Under the pieces are notes generated by a model, which saw nothing but the letters and a program-made list of their open reading frames with translations, had not been told where the DNA came from and made no database searches. The translations under genes and the position numbers were made by a program. A DNA stretch of 6,750 nt from Treponema sp. (GTDB taxonomy: Bacteria > Spirochaetota > Spirochaetia > Treponematales > Breznakiellaceae), in NCBI GenBank assembly GCA_031254385.1, contig JAIRUO010000211.1, positions 1 to 6,750 of the forward strand, given 5' to 3'. Shown here piece after piece: positions 1 through 6,379 of this stretch. Numbering within the stretch: position 1 is the first letter of the stretch; every line of letters starts with the position of its first letter.

Positions 1-701
1 TCTTCTCCAAAAAAAACTTCGTCAAATACAATTTCCTTCTGCATCTCGGCGTAAACCCCGTCTGCAAGGCGGAGCCATGCTTCCATGCAGCTATGAATCA
101 GCGCAGGATTATCGTAAAACATATACAACAAGTCAACCGGCCCAATTAAACTGCGAAGGTACATATAGCCGCCCACAAGGTTTGCACAGACAATCTGCCC
201 TTCTGCGACTGCGACAGATGCAGCGTCTAGCTTTTTTTGTATCCCTGGCTTTCTTTCAGGGCTGGAAGAGTCCATGCGCCAAAGGCATTTTTCTTCCCAG
301 CTCTTTTGGTCTTTTACAGGGTGATCAACAAATTCGGGCATGAAGCCGCTACGGCGGCCTTTAAAACATTTGACCCCGCGGCCCGAAGTGTCCTGAACAA
401 GTTCGTAGTCTCCCATGTCCTGCAGAACTTTCTCCTCAAACACCGGGCTGAACCCCGCCTCGCACCAGCCAAGGTTCGACAATTTGATTTTACCCGAAGG
501 ATCAAAACCAAAAAGTGCGTCCAGTTCCGCATTATTGGCATTAGGGCTGATGCGGCCTTCTTGCTTCCACCTGTCAAGAACATAGAACCCGAATTCCTGC
601 TGATAAACAGGCGCGTCTTTTTTTAGGGCATAAAAGTCCCTCATCTTTTTTGCGCCAGGCGACATGGCTTCTAACGCCGGAATGGTCATATTAGGCATCA
701 T
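1..701 (-). CDS. Uroporphyrinogen decarboxylase (URO-D)-family protein, N-terminal part (3' end outside window)
   Basis: Reading the minus strand from the ATG at 701 gives an uninterrupted frame of 233 codons to the window edge, with no stop, so the gene is cut by the window and not broken. The protein starts MMPNMTIPALEAMSPGAKKM. It has the look of the divergent URO-D superfamily proteins of anaerobes: an N-terminal F-G-F-Y...DRW stretch (about residues 37-45), LGWCEAGFSPVFEEKVL (77-93), the D-T-S-G-R-G-V beta-hairpin (104-110), and a segment VCANLVGGYMYLRSLIGPVDLLYMF (171-195) followed by the P-A-L-I-H helix. This superfamily includes true HemE and the MtaA/CmuA/MtbA-type corrinoid-linked methyltransferases. 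The sequence does not look like classical HemE, so a methyltransferase-like role is more likely, but the substrate cannot be read and the C-terminal metal-binding motif lies outside the window. It starts 33 nt after the argS stop. A second ATG at 698 could equally be the start. Confidence 0.8.
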   Translation of the reverse strand, partial: MMPNMTIPALEAMSPGAKKMRDFYALKKDAPVYQQEFGFYVLDRWKQEGRISPNANNAELDALFGFDPSGKIKLSNLGWCEAGFSPVFEEKVLQDMGDYELVQDTSGRGVKCFKGRRSGFMPEFVDHPVKDQKSWEEKCLWRMDSSSPERKPGIQKKLDAASVAVAEGQIVCANLVGGYMYLRSLIGPVDLLYMFYDNPALIHSCMEAWLRLADGVYAEMQKEIVFDEVFFGE

Positions 702-706
702 TATTT

Positions 707-712
707 TCACCT
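707..712 (-). promoter_or_regulatory. Ribosome binding site of the URO-D-family gene
   Basis: The minus strand reads AGGTGA followed by AAATA and then ATGATG. This is a reasonable Shine-Dalgarno sequence, with AGGTG 6 nt before the first ATG (701) and 9 nt before the second (698). It supports translation starting here and not at an internal ATG. The 3' side of an intercistronic hairpin (713-746) ends directly before it. Confidence 0.6.
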
Positions 713-746
713 GAGGTCACGATGTCTGATATTTTCACATGACCTC
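713..746 (-). other. Intercistronic hairpin spanning the argS stop codon
   Basis: On the minus strand GAGGTCATG (746-738) can pair with CGTGACCTC (721-713): nine pairs, one of them a U-G wobble, around a 16-nt loop that contains the argS TGA stop (737-735). There is no T-tract after it, so it is not an intrinsic terminator. It sits between the end of argS and the ribosome binding site of the next gene, so it could affect mRNA stability or translation of the downstream gene; this role is inference. Confidence 0.4.
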
Positions 747-2537
747 CAAAAAAGGAATGCAGACAAGATTCATTGCGTGCTTAAGTACGCAAAGCACGGC
801 CCGCGAAAGGGCAAGCCGTGCCGCTGCAAGTTCCGGCGTTTCCGCGTTGAGTATGGGGCAGTCGTGGTAAAAGCGGCTAAAGGCCTTTGATACATCGTAA
901 AGATAGGTCGCAATAACAGAAGAATCCACATTAGCCGCTGCCAGGGCTAGCGCTTCATCGTACGCGCCAAGGATTTTGACTAAATCCCATTCAGCATCAG
1001 ATTTCAACAGGGACAAGTCCAGAGAAACATCGGCCTCTGGCCCTGATTCGCTGGACTTACGAATCAGCGACGAAATTCGCGCACCCATATATTGAAGATA
1101 TGGGCCTGTATTGCCTGTAAAGGACAGGGATTCTTTTGGATCAAAGAGCATGTCCTTTAAGGGCGAAACCTGAACCAGATAATAATGAAGCGCACCCAGT
1201 GCGACTTTTTCCGCAGTTCCCTGAGTATCCCCGACAATTTCTTCCCTATCCTTGCCGCGTATTTCTTCAAGGGCTAAGTCCTTTAGGCTGTCAATAAGGT
1301 CGTCAGCGTCAACCACGGTTCCTTCGCGGCTCTTCATCTTGCCTTCCGGAAGGTTCACCATGCCGTAGGAAAGGTGGTAAAGGTTTTTTGCCCAGTCAAA
1401 ACCTAGCTTTCCCAATATGGTAAAGAGGACTTTGAAATGGTACTGCTGCTCTGAGCCCACCACAAAAATCAGTCGGTCAAAGGCCCAGTCATTATGCCGA
1501 AAAATGGCAGTGCCTATGTCCTGTGTTATATAGATGGAAGTCCCGTCTTTGCGTATAAGTACCTTTTTATCCAGCTTTTCCGCTGTCAAGTCCGCCTGTA
1601 TTGATCCGTCCTCTTCCCTTTGGAAAATGCCTTTTTCAAGCCCCTTAAGGATCTCATCTTTTCCCAATAAATAGGTCTTACTTTCATAATAGTATTGATC
1701 AAAATGAACCCCGGTACGCTCGTAAGTTTTCTTCATGCCCTCAACAGCCCAAGAATTCATCTTCTTCCAGAGTTCAACGGTCTCGCTGTCTCCTGCCTCC
1801 CAGAGCCGGAGCAGTTCTCTGGCTTCCGCCATGACCGGGGTCTGGGCCTCAGCTTCGTCCTTATTAACCCCCTGCTTCACGAGTTCATCGGTCTGGGCTT
1901 TCAACTCCGTGCTGAAATTAACGTACCAATCCCCAACAAAACGGTCGCTCTTTACGCCTTCCGATTCCGGCGTTTTGCTCTGACCGTATTTTTTGTAAGC
2001 CAACATGGATTTACAGATATGAATGCCCCTGTCATTAATGATGCAGACCCTACGCACTTTTGCGCCGCAGGCTTCAAAAATCCGCGAAATGCTTTCCCCA
2101 AGAACGTCGTTGCGCAGATGTCCCAGGTGGAGCGGCTTATTTGTGTTGGGGCTTGAATACTCCACCATGATGCGCTGGCCGTTCAGGGTTCCGGGCCTGC
2201 CAAAATCTTTTGCAGTCATTCCTGCAAGGATTTCCTTGGCAGCGGAGCCTCGGTCAATGCGTATGTTCACATAGGGGCCTACGGCTGTAACTGAATCCTC
2301 GCTGGACGATTCTTTGGCAAGTGCCGCGCAGACCATAGCCGCAATCTGAGGCGGCCCTTTGCGCAGGAGTTTCGCATAACTGAACATGGGAAAGCCTATA
2401 TCCCCCATTTCAGGTTGCGGCGGATTTTCTGCAACAATTTTTGCTGCGTCCAGAACTTCGCCGCTTCCGGCTTCTTTTAAGAGCGTATTTAACGCATTTG
2501 CTATTCTTTTTTTCCAGCACTCTTTGTAGTCGTACAT
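735..2537 (-). CDS. argS: Arginyl-tRNA synthetase (ArgRS)
   Basis: A complete 600-residue class I aminoacyl-tRNA synthetase that charges tRNA-Arg with arginine using ATP in the cytoplasm. Visible in order: an N-terminal additional domain (about 1-110) with GDIGFPMF and V-G-P-Y-V-N; the catalytic Rossmann domain with VEYSSPNTNKPLHLGHLRND (125-144), whose HLGH (137-140) is the HIGH signature; I-N-D-R-G (167-171); Y-I-T-Q-D-I-G-T (336-343); V-V-G-S-E-Q-Q-Y-H (359-367); and GKMKSREGT (399-407), the KMSKS-type loop. The C-terminal anticodon-binding (DALR) domain follows, with FTGNTGPYLQYMGARISSLI (473-492) and a closing N-L-V-C-I-P-F-L-E-V-M. Length is normal for the family. The frame begins 8 nt after the pgeF stop, with GGGAG overlapping that stop codon as ribosome binding site. 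The insert around 186-225 resembles that of the ArgRS subgroup common in Bacteroidetes and spirochaetes (from memory). Nothing looks broken. Confidence 0.98.
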   Translation of the reverse strand: MYDYKECWKKRIANALNTLLKEAGSGEVLDAAKIVAENPPQPEMGDIGFPMFSYAKLLRKGPPQIAAMVCAALAKESSSEDSVTAVGPYVNIRIDRGSAAKEILAGMTAKDFGRPGTLNGQRIMVEYSSPNTNKPLHLGHLRNDVLGESISRIFEACGAKVRRVCIINDRGIHICKSMLAYKKYGQSKTPESEGVKSDRFVGDWYVNFSTELKAQTDELVKQGVNKDEAEAQTPVMAEARELLRLWEAGDSETVELWKKMNSWAVEGMKKTYERTGVHFDQYYYESKTYLLGKDEILKGLEKGIFQREEDGSIQADLTAEKLDKKVLIRKDGTSIYITQDIGTAIFRHNDWAFDRLIFVVGSEQQYHFKVLFTILGKLGFDWAKNLYHLSYGMVNLPEGKMKSREGTVVDADDLIDSLKDLALEEIRGKDREEIVGDTQGTAEKVALGALHYYLVQVSPLKDMLFDPKESLSFTGNTGPYLQYMGARISSLIRKSSESGPEADVSLDLSLLKSDAEWDLVKILGAYDEALALAAANVDSSVIATYLYDVSKAFSRFYHDCPILNAETPELAAARLALSRAVLCVLKHAMNLVCIPFLEVM

Positions 2538-2545
2538 TGCTCTCC

Positions 2546-3346
2546 CTAAAAATATCCTGCCATGGCAATCATGTGTGTAAAATTCGTGCCTTCGCGGCGG
2601 AATGAACCTAGCCGTTCATCGGTAAAGGTGCAATCAGCGCAAACCGCGATATTTTGTACTCCCGCACCTGCAAGCAGCCTGGCATTCGCGGCCTGCATAT
2701 CCAGGTAAAATCCTTTATCGCGGCACACAGTAACCGGCCCCAGAGGCCAGGGCGTATCACTCGCAACAAGGGAGGAAGATTCACCAAACTCTTGTTCAAA
2801 GGACTCTGCCCGATCTTTATCCACCTTATAACAGCAGGAACGTATACAGGGTCCAAGCACCGCAGCAACTGCTTCCGTCCGGGTTCCCCATTTCTGCTTC
2901 ATTAATTCTAAAGCATTCAGAACAATCCCCGTTCCTTTCCACCCTGAATGAAGAAGGGCAAAACCGCAGCTTTCGCTGTCAAATAAATAAACAGGAAGGC
3001 AGTCTGCCACCGTTATGCTAAGGCATATACTCCCCTCGGTAATGAGGCCGTCCGCTTCCGCTCCACGGCACAGATTTTTGCTGTCCGCTTCAATGGTTTT
3101 TCGGGAGTGAACCTGTTTCAGAAAAGCTACGCGATCAGGGTCTAGGTACAAAGCATTAAACAGGCGCTGCCGATTTGGGTTTACTTCGCCGGATTTATCA
3201 GGGCATACCATATCTCCGCAACTCCGTGAAGAAATAAGACAGAATGGCTCTTCAACAGGCTGACCATCCATAATAAAGGGAAAAAACGCCAGCTTCTCGT
3301 TTTCCATAGTCTTAAATTCCAAATTAAAAGAATAAACAGTAGCCAT
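2546..3346 (-). CDS. pgeF: PgeF/YfiH family (DUF152, laccase-domain) purine nucleoside phosphorylase-type protein
   Basis: A complete 266-residue member of the YfiH/YlmD (Cu-oxidase_4, DUF152) family. Members have been described as polyphenol oxidases, as adenosine/purine nucleoside phosphorylases, and (E. coli PgeF/YfiH) as correcting misincorporation in peptidoglycan precursors; the precise role here is not shown by the sequence. Family marks are clear: FLKQVHS (75-81), A-D-G-L-I-T (98-103), T-V-A-D-C-L-P-V (112-119), LLHSGWKGTG (131-140), L-G-P-C-I-R-S-C-C-Y-K-V (164-175), Y-L-D-M-Q-A-A-N (214-221), and a C-terminal C-A-D-C-T...SFRREGTNFTHMIAMAGY. The expected metal ligands are present as His80, Cys116 and His133. 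Length is typical. It begins 5 nt after the upstream gene's stop, with AGGT overlapping that stop; a second possible start is Met14 (3307), where the ribosome binding site is weaker. Probably cotranscribed with the gene above it and argS. Confidence 0.93.
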   Translation of the reverse strand: MATVYSFNLEFKTMENEKLAFFPFIMDGQPVEEPFCLISSRSCGDMVCPDKSGEVNPNRQRLFNALYLDPDRVAFLKQVHSRKTIEADSKNLCRGAEADGLITEGSICLSITVADCLPVYLFDSESCGFALLHSGWKGTGIVLNALELMKQKWGTRTEAVAAVLGPCIRSCCYKVDKDRAESFEQEFGESSSLVASDTPWPLGPVTVCRDKGFYLDMQAANARLLAGAGVQNIAVCADCTFTDERLGSFRREGTNFTHMIAMAGYF

Positions 3347-3351
3347 AATTT

Positions 3352-5055
3352 TTACCTGATATCCAGGCTGTCAATTTCATCCAGAATTTCAAGAGTTTTC
3401 TGGAATTTTTGAACAGCTTCGTTAATGCTCTTAATAAACTCTCCGCTATCGTCCGAAAGTTTAGCCAAATTGGACAGAGGAAAATATCTTCCCCCTGCAT
3501 CCATCCCAAGTATGCCCCCTAAAACGTATATCATGCTAGTAACAGAACGCCGCGCATCTTCGATTATGGCAACAGCATCAGAAGAAGCTTCATCGGAAAT
3601 TATTTGAATTTTCCGGCTCTTTATTACCAAAGAACACACTTCGTGCCTGGCCTGGACATAACGATTACCGTAATCGCCAGAAGGGGCAATCTGGCTTTCC
3701 AGTTTTTTAATCATGTCGTCCATCTTTATCAATCTATTGTAACATTCATTATATTCATTGCGGTTTTCTTTCTTGCTGAATTCTCCATCAAGCAGAATGG
3801 ACTTTAAGGTTACATTTATATCCGGCATGAACACAGATGAATAAAAGCTAAGGAGGAATGAAAGGTTCAATGCCCCTTTTAAGGGGAACCCTTCAGGATT
3901 GGTTTCGGATTCCGTATGGCCCAGTATTGTGAGATTCGCGCCATTTAGAAAATCACCTAATGAAATAAGCAATTCCTGCTGACGACGATTGCGAAAATGC
4001 AAAATTATTTTATCTTCTGCCAAGCGTTTCCAGTAATCACGGTATACCGAGTACCAGTCCTCTCCTCCGGAAATTTCCCGGGGCCGCACAGAGTTATTCC
4101 TGCCAGCACAGCGTAAAAGATTTGCAAGGGGTACCTGTCTGTTAAAACCCCGGATCACTACCAGTGCTTCTTCTGCTTTTGTCATTAGCGCGTGTATCTC
4201 TTTGCTCATCTCAAAGCCCTTCTCAGAAGCCCTTTCTTGTAAAAGAAAAACAAAGAGCGATTCCAAAAGGGCCATAGGGGGAATTTCTTTAAAAGAAAAA
4301 AGAATATTACTAAGTGAAATCAGCATCTCTTTAATTATATTAATTGAACAGGTATTACCATTTTTTGACGAGTCAAAGCTAAAGGCCATTATTATCCTGT
4401 CATAAGGAAAAACAGACAATTCTTTTAGGCAGAACAAAATACGGGCATCAAAATACATAGCGGCCCTGTGTTCTTCAGTAATGCCCCTTAACGCATCTTC
4501 CACGACGCGCAATCCAATCTGCCTCATCTCTGATTGAGAAACATGAGGATTTTTTTCTTCCAGAGACACGGGGTTTACGGTGTCTGTAAGCTGGGCATGG
4601 ACAGAGGCCATTTCCAAAGACCCCAAAAACGCGTAAAAGGCGCCTTTGTCCCTGTTAAAGCCTGCATCCAGGGCTGTATAAAAAAAGCGTGATGCGGTTT
4701 TTAGCCTATCCAGATGGGCATAAAAGCCCTGAAGCAATTTTCCGCTTTGATAATCGAACAGGCCGGGACAGCGCTCATTGATGATCTGTCCCTGTGTAGA
4801 TACCTGCTGTTCCTCGAAAACCTTAACCGGCAGCTTGCTTCTTAAAATGCCAAGGATAAAATACCATAGCCTGTAATACCAGGCCAGGCGGAAATATTGC
4901 TCCTCAATATCCAGATTAAAGCCTGTTTCTTTTTCCGCCACGTATAGTGGCTCCTGTGAAATTAAAGACTGACTTTTAAGCTTTTCCAATAGGCTCTGCC
5001 GCTCACTCAGGGATAAGCTAGAGACGAGCCTGTCAAAATGCTCATTGTCTGTCAT
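3352..5055 (-). CDS. Conserved-looking protein of unknown function, 567 residues (possibly the treponemal DUF5312 family)
   Basis: A complete frame with no function I can recognise; the architecture reminds me of a spirochaete-restricted family annotated DUF5312, from memory and with low certainty. It is predicted to be mostly alpha-helical and has no signal peptide. Visible parts: a polar N-terminus (1-50) with a Leu/Ser/Lys helix; an aromatic, hydrophobic stretch with the core RLAWYYRLWYFILGIL (56-71), which could be a membrane-associated helix but is short and studded with Arg and Tyr; helices with FYAHLDRLKTASRFFYTALDAG (111-132); a central helical part (170-300); W-Y-S-V-Y-R-D-Y-W-K-R-L (334-345); a second hydrophobic patch NLSFLLSFYSSVFM (397-410); a likely coiled coil (about 425-505); and a Gly-rich VLGGILGMDAGG (511-522) before an acidic C-terminal helix. 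It is the first gene of the probable operon with pgeF, argS and the URO-D-family gene, which may mean growth-linked expression. No clear ribosome binding site precedes the ATG; see the palindrome at 5061-5086. Confidence 0.88.
   Translation of the reverse strand: MTDNEHFDRLVSSLSLSERQSLLEKLKSQSLISQEPLYVAEKETGFNLDIEEQYFRLAWYYRLWYFILGILRSKLPVKVFEEQQVSTQGQIINERCPGLFDYQSGKLLQGFYAHLDRLKTASRFFYTALDAGFNRDKGAFYAFLGSLEMASVHAQLTDTVNPVSLEEKNPHVSQSEMRQIGLRVVEDALRGITEEHRAAMYFDARILFCLKELSVFPYDRIIMAFSFDSSKNGNTCSINIIKEMLISLSNILFSFKEIPPMALLESLFVFLLQERASEKGFEMSKEIHALMTKAEEALVVIRGFNRQVPLANLLRCAGRNNSVRPREISGGEDWYSVYRDYWKRLAEDKIILHFRNRRQQELLISLGDFLNGANLTILGHTESETNPEGFPLKGALNLSFLLSFYSSVFMPDINVTLKSILLDGEFSKKENRNEYNECYNRLIKMDDMIKKLESQIAPSGDYGNRYVQARHEVCSLVIKSRKIQIISDEASSDAVAIIEDARRSVTSMIYVLGGILGMDAGGRYFPLSNLAKLSDDSGEFIKSINEAVQKFQKTLEILDEIDSLDIR
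3354..3357 (-). promoter_or_regulatory. Ribosome binding site of pgeF, overlapping the upstream stop codon
   Basis: The minus strand reads ATC AGG TAA AAATT ATG. The AGGT lies 7 nt before the ATG at 3346 and shares bases with the TAA of the preceding gene. This favours the start at 3346 over Met14 (3307) and points to translational coupling between the two genes. Confidence 0.5.
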
Positions 5056-5060
5056 AAACT

Positions 5061-5086
5061 AAACTATACTTAATTAAGTATAGTTT
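5061..5086. repeat. Perfect 26-bp palindrome (candidate operator)
   Basis: The arm AAACTATACTTAA is followed directly by its exact reverse complement, with no spacer and no mismatch. It fills most of the 49-nt gap between the envelope-protein gene and the 567-residue gene and ends 5 nt before the ATG at 5055. It covers the spacer and -10 of the candidate promoter, which is where a dimeric repressor would act. As RNA it would be a weak A+U hairpin without a following T-run, so a terminator role is less likely. Confidence 0.6.
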
Positions 5087-5091
5087 GTCTT
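5063..5091 (-). promoter_or_regulatory. Candidate sigma-70-type promoter for the 567-residue gene and its operon
   Basis: On the minus strand AAGACA (5091-5086) lies 17 bp before TATAGT (5068-5063). The -10 matches the consensus at five of six bases and the -35 at four of six (GACA kept). Only 7 nt separate the -10 from the ATG at 5055, so the transcript would begin at or next to the start codon and would be essentially leaderless, in keeping with the lack of a ribosome binding site. An alternative -10, TATACT, lies in the other half of the palindrome. This is a sequence-only prediction. Confidence 0.35.
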
Positions 5092-5104
5092 TCGGTCCAT
5101 GAGC

Positions 5105-6148
5105 TTACTTTTGACGGTCGAAAAATCCAATCTTATACCCAACGCTCAATCCAACGGTCCAGTGATTCCAATGAATTAACTTTGGCTCAGGAAAATTGGA
5201 ATTGTTATTATACGTGATAATCTCGCCAATTGAGTATATGAAGTTTGCGTCAATTACAAAGGCTCCCATATTCCCGCCTCTAACGCCAAATTGAAATCCG
5301 CCCCCCACTCCAAGAAACGGATATTTGGCATAAGTATTGGACGTATTCAGTGTAGAATTTATCGCCACGTATGGTTCCAGCATAAAATATGTGGATGGCT
5401 TAATGGGGAACTTTAGCTGAAATCCGATGCCCGGTAGAAAAGAGTTACTAACAGGGTCTCCGAATGTCATATCGAAAATTACTTCGGCGCTCATCCAGTT
5501 AAGGAACTGGAATTCCAAACCAACTGTAAATCCGGGCATTGGCCTTACTTTGTGATCAAGCTGGCTATATTCTAACGTGCTAGGCTTATAAATACTAGTA
5601 CTTCCTAACAGGCCATCAGGTTTTAGCTGATAGTACATTATTGGATAACTAAAGGCCGTACGCAGATATATCCATTTATTCCGCCATGCATCCGATTCTT
5701 CAACGATTTCTATACCACTTAACTTTGTAAAGGGAACATTTGCCATGGCTTCATAAAGGAGGAAGAGATTAAACTGGTTCATTTCCTCCAGTTCTGTAAA
5801 GGGAAAGGCAAAAGCAACAACTTCAGTATTCTCTTCGTTATTTAAGAGGGATATAGTTAAAATAAATTGGGCTTCATCCGGAGGGGCTTGTTCCTCTGTC
5901 CCGTCATCGTAGAGAACCATATTGGGTTTTACTTCAAGATTGAGAGTATAGTCAGCTTCATCGGCGGTCTCAGCCACAGCATATCCGGCGCCAATAGTTT
6001 CCATTATGAAATTATCCCGAAAATATACCGCTTGCTCAGGGCTGGCCACAACAGGCGCTACATAGACACGAATATCATCCCTTGTCTGTGAAAAGATTGA
6101 TGCCGCCGCAAAACCCATTAACATTAAAAAAATATATTTTGTTTTCAT
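5105..6148 (-). CDS. Exported two-part envelope protein with probable outer-membrane beta-barrel C-terminus
   Basis: A complete 347-residue protein. Residues 1-21 are a clear Sec signal peptide: MKTK, a hydrophobic core YIFLMLMGFAAASIF, then S-Q, with cleavage likely after Ser20 or Gln21; no lipobox Cys is present. Residues about 24-150 look like a small alpha/beta domain (DDIRVYVAPVVASPEQAVYFRDNFI, then EADYTLNLEVKPNMVLYDD), in the style of periplasmic TolB-N or CsgG-like domains; this is resemblance only. From about 158 the sequence becomes alternating hydrophobic/polar strands rich in Gly and aromatic residues (GFTVGLEFQFLNWMSAEVIF, STYFMLEPYVAIN, FLGVGGGFQFGVRGG, AFVIDANFIYSIG, WTVGLSVGYKIGFF), typical of an 8- to 10-strand outer-membrane barrel. 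No specific family is recognised. An in-frame TAA 6 nt upstream fixes the ATG at 6148; an AGGA lies 18 nt before it, too far for a normal ribosome binding site. Base composition is visibly more A+T-rich than in argS. Confidence 0.88.
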   Translation of the reverse strand: MKTKYIFLMLMGFAAASIFSQTRDDIRVYVAPVVASPEQAVYFRDNFIMETIGAGYAVAETADEADYTLNLEVKPNMVLYDDGTEEQAPPDEAQFILTISLLNNEENTEVVAFAFPFTELEEMNQFNLFLLYEAMANVPFTKLSGIEIVEESDAWRNKWIYLRTAFSYPIMYYQLKPDGLLGSTSIYKPSTLEYSQLDHKVRPMPGFTVGLEFQFLNWMSAEVIFDMTFGDPVSNSFLPGIGFQLKFPIKPSTYFMLEPYVAINSTLNTSNTYAKYPFLGVGGGFQFGVRGGNMGAFVIDANFIYSIGEIITYNNNSNFPEPKLIHWNHWTVGLSVGYKIGFFDRQK

Positions 6149-6203
6149 ACTTTAAAAGTAATAAATTCCTGCGGATTATTCAAAAAAAATACAAAAAGAT
6201 ATT

Positions 6204-6265
6204 AAAAAAATTAGGGCTTTTTTTAGAATTTCAGGCAAAAAACTCCAAAATAAACAAAAAAGCCC
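6204..6265 (-). terminator. Probable intrinsic terminator of the rRNA operon
   Basis: In the transcribed direction GGGCTTTTTT (6265-6256) is matched exactly by AAAAAAGCCC (6223-6214), with a 32-nt loop, and the second arm is followed by TAATTTTTTT (6213-6204). The first arm includes the last four bases of 5S rRNA. The first T-run (6261-6256), directly after the 5S closing helix, could also halt polymerase by itself. The long loop lowers certainty about which hairpin works, but the position directly after 5S fits. Confidence 0.55.
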
Positions 6266-6378
6266 GGCGACTTTCTACTCTCCCGCGCCTCCGGGGCGCA
6301 GTACCATCGACGTTGGGGGGCTTGACTTCCGTGTTCGGAATGGGAACGGGTATGGCACCTCCACCATTATCACCAGGC
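6262..6378 (-). rRNA. rrf: 5S ribosomal RNA
   Basis: The minus strand contains the conserved 5S core CCCGTTCCCATTCCGAACAC, then GGAAGTCAAGCCC, GATGGTACTG and GGGAGAGTAG. The ends pair to form helix I: GCCTGGTGA at the 5' end against TCGCCGGGC at the 3' end, nine pairs including G-U. This gives a molecule of about 117 nt, normal for bacterial 5S; the mature ends may differ by a base or two. It lies about 96 nt after the 23S gene on the same strand, the usual 23S-5S order of an rRNA operon, and is the last RNA gene before a probable terminator. Confidence 0.97.
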
Positions 6379-6379
6379 A

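Noticed and set aside
314..583. Open frame of 89 codons on the minus strand
   Set aside because: It is an alternative frame inside the URO-D-family gene, which stays open without a frameshift from 701 to the window edge.
237..626. Open frame of 129 codons on the plus strand
   Set aside because: It runs antisense to the URO-D-family gene, whose minus-strand frame is open through the whole region and has family-like sequence; the plus frame gives no recognisable protein.
1695..2156. Open frame of 153 codons on the plus strand
   Set aside because: It is antisense to the conserved catalytic part of argS, including its HIGH region, and is a shadow of that gene.
5061..5086. Palindrome as intrinsic terminator of the envelope-protein gene
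   Set aside because: The stem is all but pure A+U with only two G-C pairs and is not followed by a T-tract, so it would be a poor terminator; an operator fits better, though not proven.
5074..5100. Eight-codon upstream frame MDRKTNYT ending at the centre of the palindrome
   Set aside because: It has no ribosome binding site, and it would not be fully transcribed from the candidate promoter; too short to support.
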